Shown here piece by piece: positions 1 to 5,404 of a DNA stretch of 6,746 nucleotides (position 1 is its first letter; the number at the start of each line of letters is the position of its first letter). The notes under the pieces were generated by a model. It did no database searches and was not told where the DNA came from. It saw only the letters and a program-made list of their open reading frames with translations. The position numbers and the translations under genes are program-made. The stretch is from Thaumarchaeota archaeon UBA160 (GTDB lineage: Archaea > Thermoproteota > Nitrososphaeria > Conexivisphaerales > UBA164), in NCBI GenBank assembly GCA_002506605.1, contig DAXX01000072.1, forward strand, positions 1 to 6,746. The letters are read 5' to 3'.

Positions 1-40
1 AAATGATATACTTGCGAATCTACTAAAGTTGCAAAAAAAA

Positions 41-51
41 TTTATATATAA
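41..51 (+). promoter_or_regulatory. TATA box for the EcfT gene
   Basis: The stretch TTTATATATAA follows an A-rich tract and is centred about 28 bases before the ATG at 75. This is the usual archaeal TATA-to-start distance for a leaderless mRNA. No Shine-Dalgarno sequence precedes the ATG, which agrees. The first 40 bases of the window hold nothing else I can identify. Confidence 0.6.
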
Positions 52-74
52 TTTTTCTTATATTTTAGTAATAT

Positions 75-1043
75 ATGGAAATAATAGAAGCTTGGGTGTT
101 GGCTATAGTTCTGATAACTATGGGCCCAGCTCTAACAATATATCTTATCTGGAAAATAATAGGTTTTAGAGGTTATATGTCATTATTTCAGTTCGTTTCA
201 GGTAAATCATTTCTTTATAAGCTAGATCCAAGAACTAAAATTCTGTTAGCAATAATACTAACAACAATAGGAGCTATTACAATATGGTGGATCTCCGCGA
301 TATTTTTGATAGCTTTGCTGCTTCTTTATTTATGGACTACAGATCCTATAGCAAAGTATAGAATAGTAATACCACTTACGCTAGCTACTTTTATAGGTAC
401 AGCTTGGACAGAAGGAATGTTTACACCTCCTGAAACGCTTGCCGAGCTTTTTGGCAGAGATACGTTTTTAATATTATTTCCTACAGCGTTTCAGACTATT
501 GGAGCTTATGGGTTCTCTGTACAAGGTATATTTTACGGTTTGCAAATAGCATTCAGGGCCTCAACAGGTATAGCCTCAGGTTTTCTTTTGGTTTTTACAA
601 GTTCCCCCTCTGACATACTTATTTCTCTTGAAAAGTCAAAAATACCGGTAGAAATTGGATTCGGCCTAATTGTAGGCATCACATCAATTCCAAAAATTTT
701 GGAATCTACAATAACAATAACAGACGCTGCCAGATCTAGAGGTTTTGAATTTACAAGTGGATTTGAAGGCAGCATTACAAAATACTTAAAGAGAGCATGG
801 GAACAGACAAAGCTGGTCATATTGATAATTGCTTCAGTAGTAATTTGGACTTTGAGGTCTGCGGAGAATATTGCTATATCGGCAGATATAAGAGGGTTCA
901 GGGCAATGCCCAAGAGGACCTATTATAATGAACCAAAAATAAGAAGAATCGATATAATTGCTATAATAGTACTGTTAGCAATATTTGCCATTGGCATATA
1001 CCTTTCTGGGGCAGGTTTTGGGCCGTTAGCTTATAATCCTTGA
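75..1043 (+). CDS. ECF transporter T component (EcfT/CbiQ-like transmembrane protein)
   Basis: This is probably the membrane-coupling subunit of an energy-coupling-factor importer, which links a substrate-binding S protein to two ABC ATPases for vitamin or metal uptake. Seen: hydrophobic segments at about residues 6-30, 57-85, 95-112, 130-175, 194-210, 246-262 and 292-311; the family motif LDPRTK at 50-55; SSPSDILISLEKSKIPVEI near 176-194; and two arginine-glycine coupling elements, DAARSRGF (217-224) and SADIRGFR (269-276). These match the A-R-G helices that dock on the ATPases. At 322 residues it is somewhat longer than the usual 250-270, owing to an extra N-terminal helix before LDPRTK and a C-terminal helix. 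The ATG at 75 is supported by TATA spacing. No ATPase or S component lies in this window, so the substrate is unknown. Confidence 0.85.
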   Translation: MEIIEAWVLAIVLITMGPALTIYLIWKIIGFRGYMSLFQFVSGKSFLYKLDPRTKILLAIILTTIGAITIWWISAIFLIALLLLYLWTTDPIAKYRIVIPLTLATFIGTAWTEGMFTPPETLAELFGRDTFLILFPTAFQTIGAYGFSVQGIFYGLQIAFRASTGIASGFLLVFTSSPSDILISLEKSKIPVEIGFGLIVGITSIPKILESTITITDAARSRGFEFTSGFEGSITKYLKRAWEQTKLVILIIASVVIWTLRSAENIAISADIRGFRAMPKRTYYNEPKIRRIDIIAIIVLLAIFAIGIYLSGAGFGPLAYNP

Positions 1044-1044
1044 G

Positions 1045-1060
1045 AAGTAAAAAATTACTT
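1045..1060. repeat. 16-bp perfect dyad just after the EcfT stop
   Basis: AAGTAA (1045-1050) and TTACTT (1055-1060) form a perfect inverted repeat around an AAAA loop. It starts one base after the EcfT stop codon and runs into the first TATA-like box upstream of the Lsm gene. It could be a weak RNA hairpin ending the EcfT message or a DNA operator. The stem is pure AT except for one G-C pair per arm, so an operator or chance is as likely as a terminator. Confidence 0.35.
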
Positions 1061-1068
1061 TATATAAA
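1058..1068 (+). promoter_or_regulatory. Upstream (distal) TATA-like box for the Lsm gene
   Basis: CTTTATATAAA here is identical to the box at 1102-1112, exactly 44 bases downstream. If used, transcription would begin near 1089 and give a leader of roughly 45 bases ahead of the TTG at 1135. It overlaps the right arm of the dyad at 1045-1060. Confidence 0.35.
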
Positions 1069-1101
1069 ACATAATAAAACATACTTAGTGTTTAGTAAAA
1101 G

Positions 1102-1113
1102 CTTTATATAAAG
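1102..1113 (+). promoter_or_regulatory. Proximal TATA box for the Lsm gene (palindromic)
   Basis: CTTTATATAAAG is a 12-base perfect palindrome centred about 27 bases before the TTG at 1135, which predicts a leaderless transcript. This spacing is the main reason to accept TTG as the start. There is no Shine-Dalgarno sequence. Being symmetric, the box does not itself set direction; the flanking BRE would. Confidence 0.6.
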
Positions 1114-1134
1114 TGAAGATAATAGTAAGTTAGA

Positions 1135-1551
1135 TTGTCATCCATAGTTGAAAAAAAGTATATTGAAGAACTTGCTTCAATGATTGGGAAAAAAGTAAGG
1201 GTTGATACAGAAGAAGGAGAAGCAGAGGGCACGCTTATAGCTATAGATCCTTCGCTAAATCTTATATTAGAAATCAAAGCTGAAACCGCAACGAGAATAG
1301 TCTATTCCTCAAGGTATATTAAAAAGATAACTTTATTAGAGGAACTCTTTGACCTTAAAGGATTAGCAGATAGGCTTAACAAAGTCTTCCCCAATATGGT
1401 TAAACTAAGGGAAGATATAGGAGCAATAATTGTAATGGACAAAATTAAAGTTACTAAGAGTGGTGTTGTTGAAGGTACTGGACCTTCAGCTGAAAAAGCA
1501 AAACAGGTTTATGAAGCTTACCTTCAGGAACTGAAGTCTAAAAAAGAATAA
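1135..1551 (+). CDS. Archaeal Sm/Lsm protein with C-terminal domain (SmAP3-like)
   Basis: This is an RNA-binding Sm-fold protein expected to form a ring-shaped oligomer in the cytoplasm. Residues 10-68 carry the Sm core. The Sm1-like strand block is GKKVRVDTEEGEAEGTLIAI (18-37) followed by DPSLNLILE (38-46), and the Sm2-like strands are near RIVYSSRYIKKITLLE (54-69). Residues 70-138 add a second alpha/beta domain (FDLKGLADRLNKVFPNMVKL, then IIVMDKIKVT and a final helix). This two-domain form is seen in archaeal SmAP3-type proteins, which are longer than the ~75-residue single-domain SmAPs. The Sm2 segment does not show the classic RG signature, so RNA-binding specificity may differ. The start is a TTG, placed by the TATA box 27 bases upstream. 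The gene is monocistronic, and its stop lies 7 bases from the convergent regulator gene. Confidence 0.75.
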   Translation: MSSIVEKKYIEELASMIGKKVRVDTEEGEAEGTLIAIDPSLNLILEIKAETATRIVYSSRYIKKITLLEELFDLKGLADRLNKVFPNMVKLREDIGAIIVMDKIKVTKSGVVEGTGPSAEKAKQVYEAYLQELKSKKE

Positions 1552-1552
1552 A
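1540..1552 (-). terminator. T-rich tract ending the regulator transcript
   Basis: Read on the minus strand this is TTTATTCTTTTTT, starting six bases after the regulator's TGA. It fits an archaeal intrinsic T-tract terminator. It lies inside the last codons of the convergent Lsm gene, so the two 3' ends would overlap as antisense RNA. Confidence 0.35.
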
Positions 1553-1558
1553 GCGCGT

Positions 1559-2749
1559 TCAAAAAAGTATATCTTCTATCTCCCATGGTATTTTGAATTG
1601 TAAAATTTTCTTCTTTTCGCCGTTTATAGTGGCAACCTTTTCTAAATCTTTGCCATGTGCGTTAAGATAGGCCTTCATCATAAGAAACCATGGGGAAGGA
1701 GGCACTTCTGAGCCACCATCAAACTCTACCGTTATCATTCTAGTTGTTTCATCATACTTAATTTCTCCATTGCCTATATCTTTTTTAATAAGCTCTACAA
1801 AAGCAGGTAGTGCTGATTTAGCTTCAGCTTCAAATATGCCCGTCCTTGTTTTGTAGCTTTCAAGCATCTTATATGAAATCTTCTTAAGGTCCTCTTCAGC
1901 GAGCGTCTTTAAAGCATTATAAAAAAATATTCTATAAGCATCGTTCTCGACCTTCAAGTTTATCAAGTCTTCTGAAATTCCTGTATGTAAGAATTTTATA
2001 TATTCTTTTAGCTCAAGAGAACCTTTAAAGGCTTCATTAAGAGCAGTGTTTATTATAAGTTTTACTATATAAGGCTGGATTATTACTGTTGAAGCCCCAG
2101 TTTCTGGATTATGTATCAGAAAAATTTCTTCGTCAACAGCAACAATGCCTTTCTGATCAACAAGTTTGCCAACCTGTATCGGTAGGTCAAGCGAGATTGC
2201 CTCATTGATCATGTCTTCATCATTATACGGTATCATTACGTTCAAGCTAATCTCTGATAGCATCATCGATATAAGCTGTTTTTCGTGTTTTTTTAATAGT
2301 TGGAATATCTGCTGGTCAGCTATTATATAGACGCTGTATCTAACCCTTTTAAGAAAGTCGTTAAAAACGCTGTCCAAGGCATCTTCCCCAAGTATCTGTA
2401 GGTTACCTTTCAACTGGGTAATGCCGTTTTTTTGACTTAGTTCTTTAACCTCATTTATCAAACTTTTTATTTCTTTGTACTTTCTTTCTTCATCAGCTAA
2501 AATGTTTTCAAAAGGCTCAGGATTAGCTGTTACAGAAAACTTTTTAGGGCTACCGTAGGCTTCTACAAGTTGTTTTTTCATTAGTCCCTTTATAGCCTCA
2601 TATATTTTTGTTCTTGGAACTCCAGAGTGAAGAGAGAGCTCACTCGCATAAAGAGGCCCTTTTGTTAACAGCGTTATGTAAACTTTTGATTCATATTCAG
2701 TAAATCCCAGCTCCATTAACTTAAGAATCAGTTTAGAGTATTCAGACAT
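1559..2749 (-). CDS. TrmB-family transcriptional regulator with a C-terminal extension
   Basis: This is a predicted DNA-binding regulator. From the ATG at 2749, residues 6-78 form a winged helix-turn-helix of the TrmB type: LGFTEYESKVYITLL at 14-28, a recognition helix near SGVPRTKIYEAIKGLMKKQLV (42-62), and a wing ending KKFSVTANP. A charged helix (86-108) resembles the TrmB dimerisation coil. Residues 115-245 look like the effector-sensing region of TrmB proteins (VYIIADQQIFQLL near 140, IIQPYIVKLIIN near 223). The last ~135 residues (260-396) are an additional domain I do not recognise, with VPPSPWFLMMKAYL at 349-362. At 396 residues it is longer than the usual ~250-350. A TTG two codons upstream (2755) is an alternative start; ATG was preferred as the stronger codon. 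It is divergent from the first ESCRT-III gene across a repeat-rich 155-base gap. No effector can be named. Confidence 0.75.
   Translation of the reverse strand: MSEYSKLILKLMELGFTEYESKVYITLLTKGPLYASELSLHSGVPRTKIYEAIKGLMKKQLVEAYGSPKKFSVTANPEPFENILADEERKYKEIKSLINEVKELSQKNGITQLKGNLQILGEDALDSVFNDFLKRVRYSVYIIADQQIFQLLKKHEKQLISMMLSEISLNVMIPYNDEDMINEAISLDLPIQVGKLVDQKGIVAVDEEIFLIHNPETGASTVIIQPYIVKLIINTALNEAFKGSLELKEYIKFLHTGISEDLINLKVENDAYRIFFYNALKTLAEEDLKKISYKMLESYKTRTGIFEAEAKSALPAFVELIKKDIGNGEIKYDETTRMITVEFDGGSEVPPSPWFLMMKAYLNAHGKDLEKVATINGEKKKILQFKIPWEIEDILF
1606..1617 (+). terminator. T-rich tract that may end the Lsm transcript
   Basis: TTTTCTTCTTTT lies 55 bases past the Lsm stop, on the opposite strand of the regulator's 3' end. 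It is the first clear plus-strand T-rich run after the gene. There is no stem, as is normal for archaeal terminators. The base composition of this AT-rich genome makes chance runs common. Confidence 0.25.
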
Positions 2750-2778
2750 GAGCAAGAATTTTACAAATAAAGTTTTAT

Positions 2779-2787
2779 CATAAAAAG
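2779..2787 (-). promoter_or_regulatory. Possible TATA box for the TrmB-family regulator
   Basis: On the minus strand this reads CTTTTTATG, centred about 34 bases before the ATG at 2749 and 28 before the TTG at 2755. That would give a leader of about 8 bases for the ATG or a leaderless message for the TTG, so it does not settle the start. A second AT-rich element, AACTTTATTTG (2764-2774), lies too close to either start. Confidence 0.35.
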
Positions 2788-2798
2788 ATGAAACGTTT

Positions 2799-2854
2799 TG
2801 ACAAAATCCTCAAATTTTTGTAACCAATACTAGATGTACCTTAAGTGACAAAAT
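2799..2854. repeat. Direct repeat TGACAAAAT in the regulator/cdvB intergenic region
   Basis: TGACAAAAT occurs at 2799-2807 and again at 2846-2854, 47 bases apart start to start. The first copy also begins a small dyad, ACAAAA (2801-2806) with TTTTGT (2816-2821). Both copies lie upstream of the cdvB TATA region, where an activator or repressor could sit. The function is inferred from position only. Confidence 0.45.
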
Positions 2855-2867
2855 GATCCGGTTACAA
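2818..2867. repeat. 8-bp inverted repeat upstream of the first ESCRT-III gene
   Basis: TTGTAACC (2818-2825) and GGTTACAA (2860-2867) are exact reverse complements, 42 bases apart start to start (four helical turns). Together with the TGACAAAAT copies they make a paired, interleaved arrangement: each TGACAAAAT is followed by one GTTAC-containing arm in opposite orientation. It is a candidate operator for the divergent regulator or for a cell-cycle regulator. Confidence 0.45.
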
Positions 2868-2873
2868 TAACAT

Positions 2874-2884
2874 CATATTATATT
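2874..2884 (+). promoter_or_regulatory. TATA region for the first ESCRT-III gene
   Basis: CATATTATATT is centred about 26 bases before the ATG at 2905, consistent with a leaderless or near-leaderless message. A TTCTTTATAA element (2882-2891) sits too close to the start to be the TATA box. An AGGGTG at 2897-2902 resembles a weak Shine-Dalgarno sequence and could act if transcription starts further upstream. Confidence 0.45.
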
Positions 2885-2904
2885 CTTTATAATTAAAGGG
2901 TGCA

Positions 2905-3546
2905 ATGAGCGAATTTGCTAAAAGATGGGATCAACCTGAAGGAGAAAGTTTAGGAAACAGGATAAAAGGAGCCGTTAGGCCCGAGGGGCCGCTAAAACCA
3001 AGGATAGAGCAGGCTGTAAGGCAGCTTCAGATACAAATAACGAAGCTCGACAACGCTTCAAACAGGCTTAAAGAAAAGGATGCACAGTTATTCCAGAAGA
3101 TAGTAAACTATCTCCAGAAACACGACTCGGATCATGCTACAGTCTATGCAAATGAACTGGCCGAAATCAGGAAGATGTACAAGATGATTAATCAGGCCAA
3201 GCTTGCACTAGAGCAGATAGTCACGAGACTGACCACTGTGACAGACCTAGGGGATGTAGTAGTAACACTAGCACCAGCAATGGCAGTAATAAAGAGCGTA
3301 AGGTCAGGATTGATGCAGGTAATGCCATCGGCAGAGCAGGAAATATCGGAAATATCTTCACTACTCAGCAGCATACTAGTGGATGCTGGACAGCTAACTG
3401 GATCCACTCTGAATTTCGAAGCTGCAAATGAAGATGCAGAGAAGATATTAGCAGAAGCTAGCGCCCTAGCCGAAGCAAAGATGAAAGAAAAGCTACCCGA
3501 CCTCGGGTCTATAGGCATCTCAGAAGGGGAGAAACACCAGATTTAA
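2905..3546 (+). CDS. cdvB: ESCRT-III-like cell division protein (CdvB family)
   Basis: This is a filament-forming protein of the archaeal division machinery, acting at the membrane neck between daughter cells. Seen: N-terminal FAKRWDQPE (4-12), then the helical ESCRT-III core with PRIEQAVRQLQIQITKLDNA (32-51), RLKEKDAQLFQKIVNYL (54-70), the family signature YANELAEIRKMYKM (81-94), ALEQIVTRLTTV (101-112), LAPAM (122-126) and PSAEQEISEI (141-150), and an acidic C-terminal helix ending KMKEKLPDLGSI (192-203). At 213 residues it has the size of Sulfolobus CdvB1/B2 rather than CdvB, and no winged-helix tail or proline-rich MIM2 motif is visible. The KLPDL tail is the nearest thing to a CdvC-binding motif. 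Its codons are visibly more GC-rich than those of its neighbours, which may reflect strong expression. A T-rich tract follows, so it may be transcribed alone. The symbol denotes the family; the paralogue is uncertain. Confidence 0.9.
   Translation: MSEFAKRWDQPEGESLGNRIKGAVRPEGPLKPRIEQAVRQLQIQITKLDNASNRLKEKDAQLFQKIVNYLQKHDSDHATVYANELAEIRKMYKMINQAKLALEQIVTRLTTVTDLGDVVVTLAPAMAVIKSVRSGLMQVMPSAEQEISEISSLLSSILVDAGQLTGSTLNFEAANEDAEKILAEASALAEAKMKEKLPDLGSIGISEGEKHQI
2978..2990 (+). other. GC-rich hairpin inside the start of the cdvB reading frame
   Basis: GGCCC (2978-2982), a GAG loop, and GGGCC (2986-2990) make a five-pair all-GC stem about 75 bases into the message. It stands out in an AT-rich genome. 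The codons it covers (around V24-P29) sit in the poorly conserved linker between the N-terminal motif and the core helices. It could be an mRNA structure or a by-product of the Arg-Pro-Glu-Gly-Pro codons. Confidence 0.35.
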
Positions 3547-3566
3547 GCTAACTCTGAATAATTCTA

Positions 3567-3589
3567 TTTTTTCTTTTTGTTAATTTTTT
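3567..3589 (+). terminator. T-rich terminator after the first ESCRT-III gene
   Basis: Three plus-strand T runs, TTTTTT (3567-3572), TTTTT (3574-3578) and TTTTTT (3584-3589), begin 20 bases after the stop codon. Multiple T runs without a stem are the standard archaeal intrinsic terminator. Its position suggests the gene is a separate unit from the ESCRT-III/cdvC genes that follow. Confidence 0.6.
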
Positions 3590-3639
3590 ATGACCTTTTC
3601 TGATAAATTGTTCTTCGATTAAAAACTTGGTGTATTGTT

Positions 3640-4215
3640 ATGAAATTTAGTATAAACCCCTTTAAGAAAAAGGAACCCGCCTTTAAGGACGCTTACCTTG
3701 AACTATCAAAATACAGGAACAATCTCCTTACTGTTATGTGGAGAATTAAAGTTAAAATAGACACTTTCAGTATAAGAGCCGAGAAAAGCAAAAGTCAGGA
3801 AGAAAGAGCAATATACGCTAAAGAAGCTACGATCCTTAAACAGGTATATGAAGTCGTAGATAAGCTTGATGCTCTGCTGCTGAAAGTCATGCTCAGGCTT
3901 GACAGCTATAATGATTTAAATTCAGTTATAGAATCTTTTAAAGAAACAAACAGAGCAATAGCTAAGTTAAAACCTGACCTTGAAGCCCTTTCTGAAGCCT
4001 ACTCAGCACTTTTCGAGCAATTAAGTGAAGCCAGTCAATATTTTGGCACCATAACAGTTCAAGGTCAGCCTTTACAGCTTTTCTCTACAATGGATGCAGA
4101 TTTCATACTTGAAGAAGCTATAGATAGGTCTTTAGAAATCGATAATGCCGAAGAAGAACTAAAGAGTTTCTTGCTTAAAGCCGCAAAAGAAGGAGAATAT
4201 GCAGAGATGATATAA
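3640..4215 (+). CDS. Divergent ESCRT-III/CdvB-like protein upstream of CdvC
   Basis: This is a helical protein that reads as a second, divergent member of the archaeal ESCRT-III family. It is probably a subunit or regulator of the division polymer. Seen: a basic N-terminus (FKKK, 8-11), then helices YRNNLLTVMWRIKVKIDTF (25-43), AIYAKEATILKQVYEVVDKL (57-76), LLLKVMLRLDSYNDL (79-93) and IAKLKPDLEAL (107-117), parallel to the RL, YANE-EIRKM and RL-T-DLGD blocks of CdvB. The last 50 residues, after a GQPLQLF turn (142-148), contain an acidic helical unit (ADFILEEAIDRSLEIDNAEE, 153-172) in place of the winged helix and MIM2 motif of Sulfolobus CdvB; I see no proline-rich motif. The stop is one base before the cdvC start, so the two are surely co-expressed. 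No clear leaderless TATA box precedes it. GGTG at 3629-3632 may serve as a ribosome site. It could occupy the cdvB slot of a rearranged cdv operon. Confidence 0.75.
   Translation: MKFSINPFKKKEPAFKDAYLELSKYRNNLLTVMWRIKVKIDTFSIRAEKSKSQEERAIYAKEATILKQVYEVVDKLDALLLKVMLRLDSYNDLNSVIESFKETNRAIAKLKPDLEALSEAYSALFEQLSEASQYFGTITVQGQPLQLFSTMDADFILEEAIDRSLEIDNAEEELKSFLLKAAKEGEYAEMI
4204..4211 (+). promoter_or_regulatory. Ribosome binding site for cdvC
   Basis: GAGATGAT differs at one base from GAGGTGAT, the complement of the archaeal 16S 3' end, and lies five bases before the ATG at 4217. It overlaps the last codons of the upstream ESCRT-III-like gene, as expected for an internal operon gene, and supports the chosen start. 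Confidence 0.55.
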
Positions 4216-4216
4216 A

Positions 4217-5389
4217 ATGAGTTATCAGGCCGCTCAAGAGTTAGAAAGTCTAGCAGCAAAGTACGCAAGCGAGGCCATAAAACTAGATTCGCAGGGAAGC
4301 TATCCACAGGCAATATTGATGTATCAGAAAGCAATTGAAATGTTAATGAAACTTATAAATCTATACCCAAACTATCAGCTAAATCAGATATATATGGAAA
4401 GAGCCCAAGCATATAAACGCCGAATAGCTGAAATTCAGAGAATAAGAGGTTTGAACGATGGGGAAGCTGAAGAAGCGCCTACAACGAGCGGAGGGCGTGT
4501 AGAGACGCTCAGGGCTAACTTTGATGATCTAGTGATAAAAGAAAAGCCCGATGTGAAGTTCGATCAAGTCATAGGGCTAGATGAAGCTAAAAGGGCCCTT
4601 CAGGATGCAATTATATATCCTAACAAAAGACCAGACCTCTTTCCTCTTGGTTGGCCCAGAGGGATATTACTTTATGGACCTCCAGGCTGTGGAAAAACAA
4701 TGCTAGCAGCAGCAACAGCCGCTGAAATAGACGCAGTTTTCCTTTCTGTAGACGCCGCTAGCATAATGAGCAAATGGCTTGGTGAAGCAGAAAAAAACGT
4801 TGCAAGATTGTTCCAACAGGCTAGGGATATATCACAACAAGAAGGTAAACCTGTAATAATCTTTATAGATGAGGTAGATTCGCTCTTTGGTACAAGATCT
4901 CAAGAAGTAGGAGGGGAAATAAGAGTCAGAAATCAATTCCTAAAGGAGACGGACGGAATAAGTGAAAAAGGAAAGAAAACATCTGTTTACATACTTGCAG
5001 CTACAAACAAACCTTGGTCTCTTGATCCGCCGTTCTTAAGGAGATTTGAAAAAAGAATCTATGTGGGATTGCCAGTAATGGCTGCAAGAAAGAAGATGTT
5101 TGAGCTTTATACAGAGCCTCTATCTCTTGCTCCCGATGTGAAACTTGAAGAACTTGCAAAACTTACTGAAGGTTATACAGGAAGCGATATTAAGGACATA
5201 GTACAAGCAGTTCAGTTAAATGTTGTTAGAGAACTATTTGAATCAGGAGAAGCATTAAAGCCCAACAGCAAACCAAGGCCTATCAACATGAATGACTTTA
5301 AGACGGTAATAAAGCAAAGAAAACCAAGTGTAAGCCCAGAGATGGTTATGGCCTACCTTAAGTGGAGCGAAAGCTTTAAGGCTTTATAG
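4217..5389 (+). CDS. cdvC: CdvC, Vps4-family AAA ATPase of cell division
   Basis: This is a hexameric ATPase that disassembles and remodels ESCRT-III polymers during archaeal cytokinesis by pulling subunits through its pore. Domains in order: an N-terminal three-helix MIT domain (about 3-76; AIKLDSQGSYPQAILMYQKA at 20-39), a short acidic linker (80-97), then the AAA module with Walker A GPPGCGKT (154-161), pore loop 1 KWLGE (186-190, W187), Walker B IIFIDEVD (214-221, catalytic E219), sensor 1 N264, arginine fingers in LRRFEKR (274-280, R275/R276), and the sensor-2 region GYTGSD (319-324). The C-terminal helix SPEMVMAYLKWSESF (373-387) matches the Vps4 C-terminal helix. There is no beta-domain insertion, as in other archaeal versions. 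At 390 residues it is near the usual length and all catalytic residues are present. It is co-transcribed with the ESCRT-III-like gene one base upstream. Confidence 0.95.
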   Translation: MSYQAAQELESLAAKYASEAIKLDSQGSYPQAILMYQKAIEMLMKLINLYPNYQLNQIYMERAQAYKRRIAEIQRIRGLNDGEAEEAPTTSGGRVETLRANFDDLVIKEKPDVKFDQVIGLDEAKRALQDAIIYPNKRPDLFPLGWPRGILLYGPPGCGKTMLAAATAAEIDAVFLSVDAASIMSKWLGEAEKNVARLFQQARDISQQEGKPVIIFIDEVDSLFGTRSQEVGGEIRVRNQFLKETDGISEKGKKTSVYILAATNKPWSLDPPFLRRFEKRIYVGLPVMAARKKMFELYTEPLSLAPDVKLEELAKLTEGYTGSDIKDIVQAVQLNVVRELFESGEALKPNSKPRPINMNDFKTVIKQRKPSVSPEMVMAYLKWSESFKAL

Positions 5390-5404
5390 GTTTCAGAATA
5401 AGTC

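Noticed and set aside
533..913. Minus-strand open frame of 126 codons inside the EcfT gene
   Set aside because: It lies wholly opposite a well-supported membrane protein and has no family features or promoter.
1135..1551. The Lsm-like gene as a disguised CdvA
   Set aside because: CdvA has an N-terminal PRC barrel followed by a long coiled coil. This protein has an Sm-type strand pattern and a short alpha/beta tail, and no coiled coil.
2828..2838. TACT-AGA-TGTA as a TrmB-type operator
   Set aside because: It resembles a TACT-N3-AGTA dyad, but one arm base is wrong, it is short, and such matches are common in AT-rich DNA. It is not listed as a site.
3192..3518. Minus-strand open frame of 108 codons inside the first ESCRT-III gene
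   Set aside because: It is serine/alanine-rich sequence, typical of the reverse of glutamate- and alanine-rich helical codons, and lies opposite a clear gene.
3616..3626. CGATTAAAAAC as the TATA box of the second ESCRT-III-like gene
   Set aside because: It would place transcription start several bases after the ATG at 3640.
4065..4334. Minus-strand open frame of 89 codons across the ESCRT-III-like/cdvC junction
   Set aside because: It is antisense to two well-supported genes and low in complexity.
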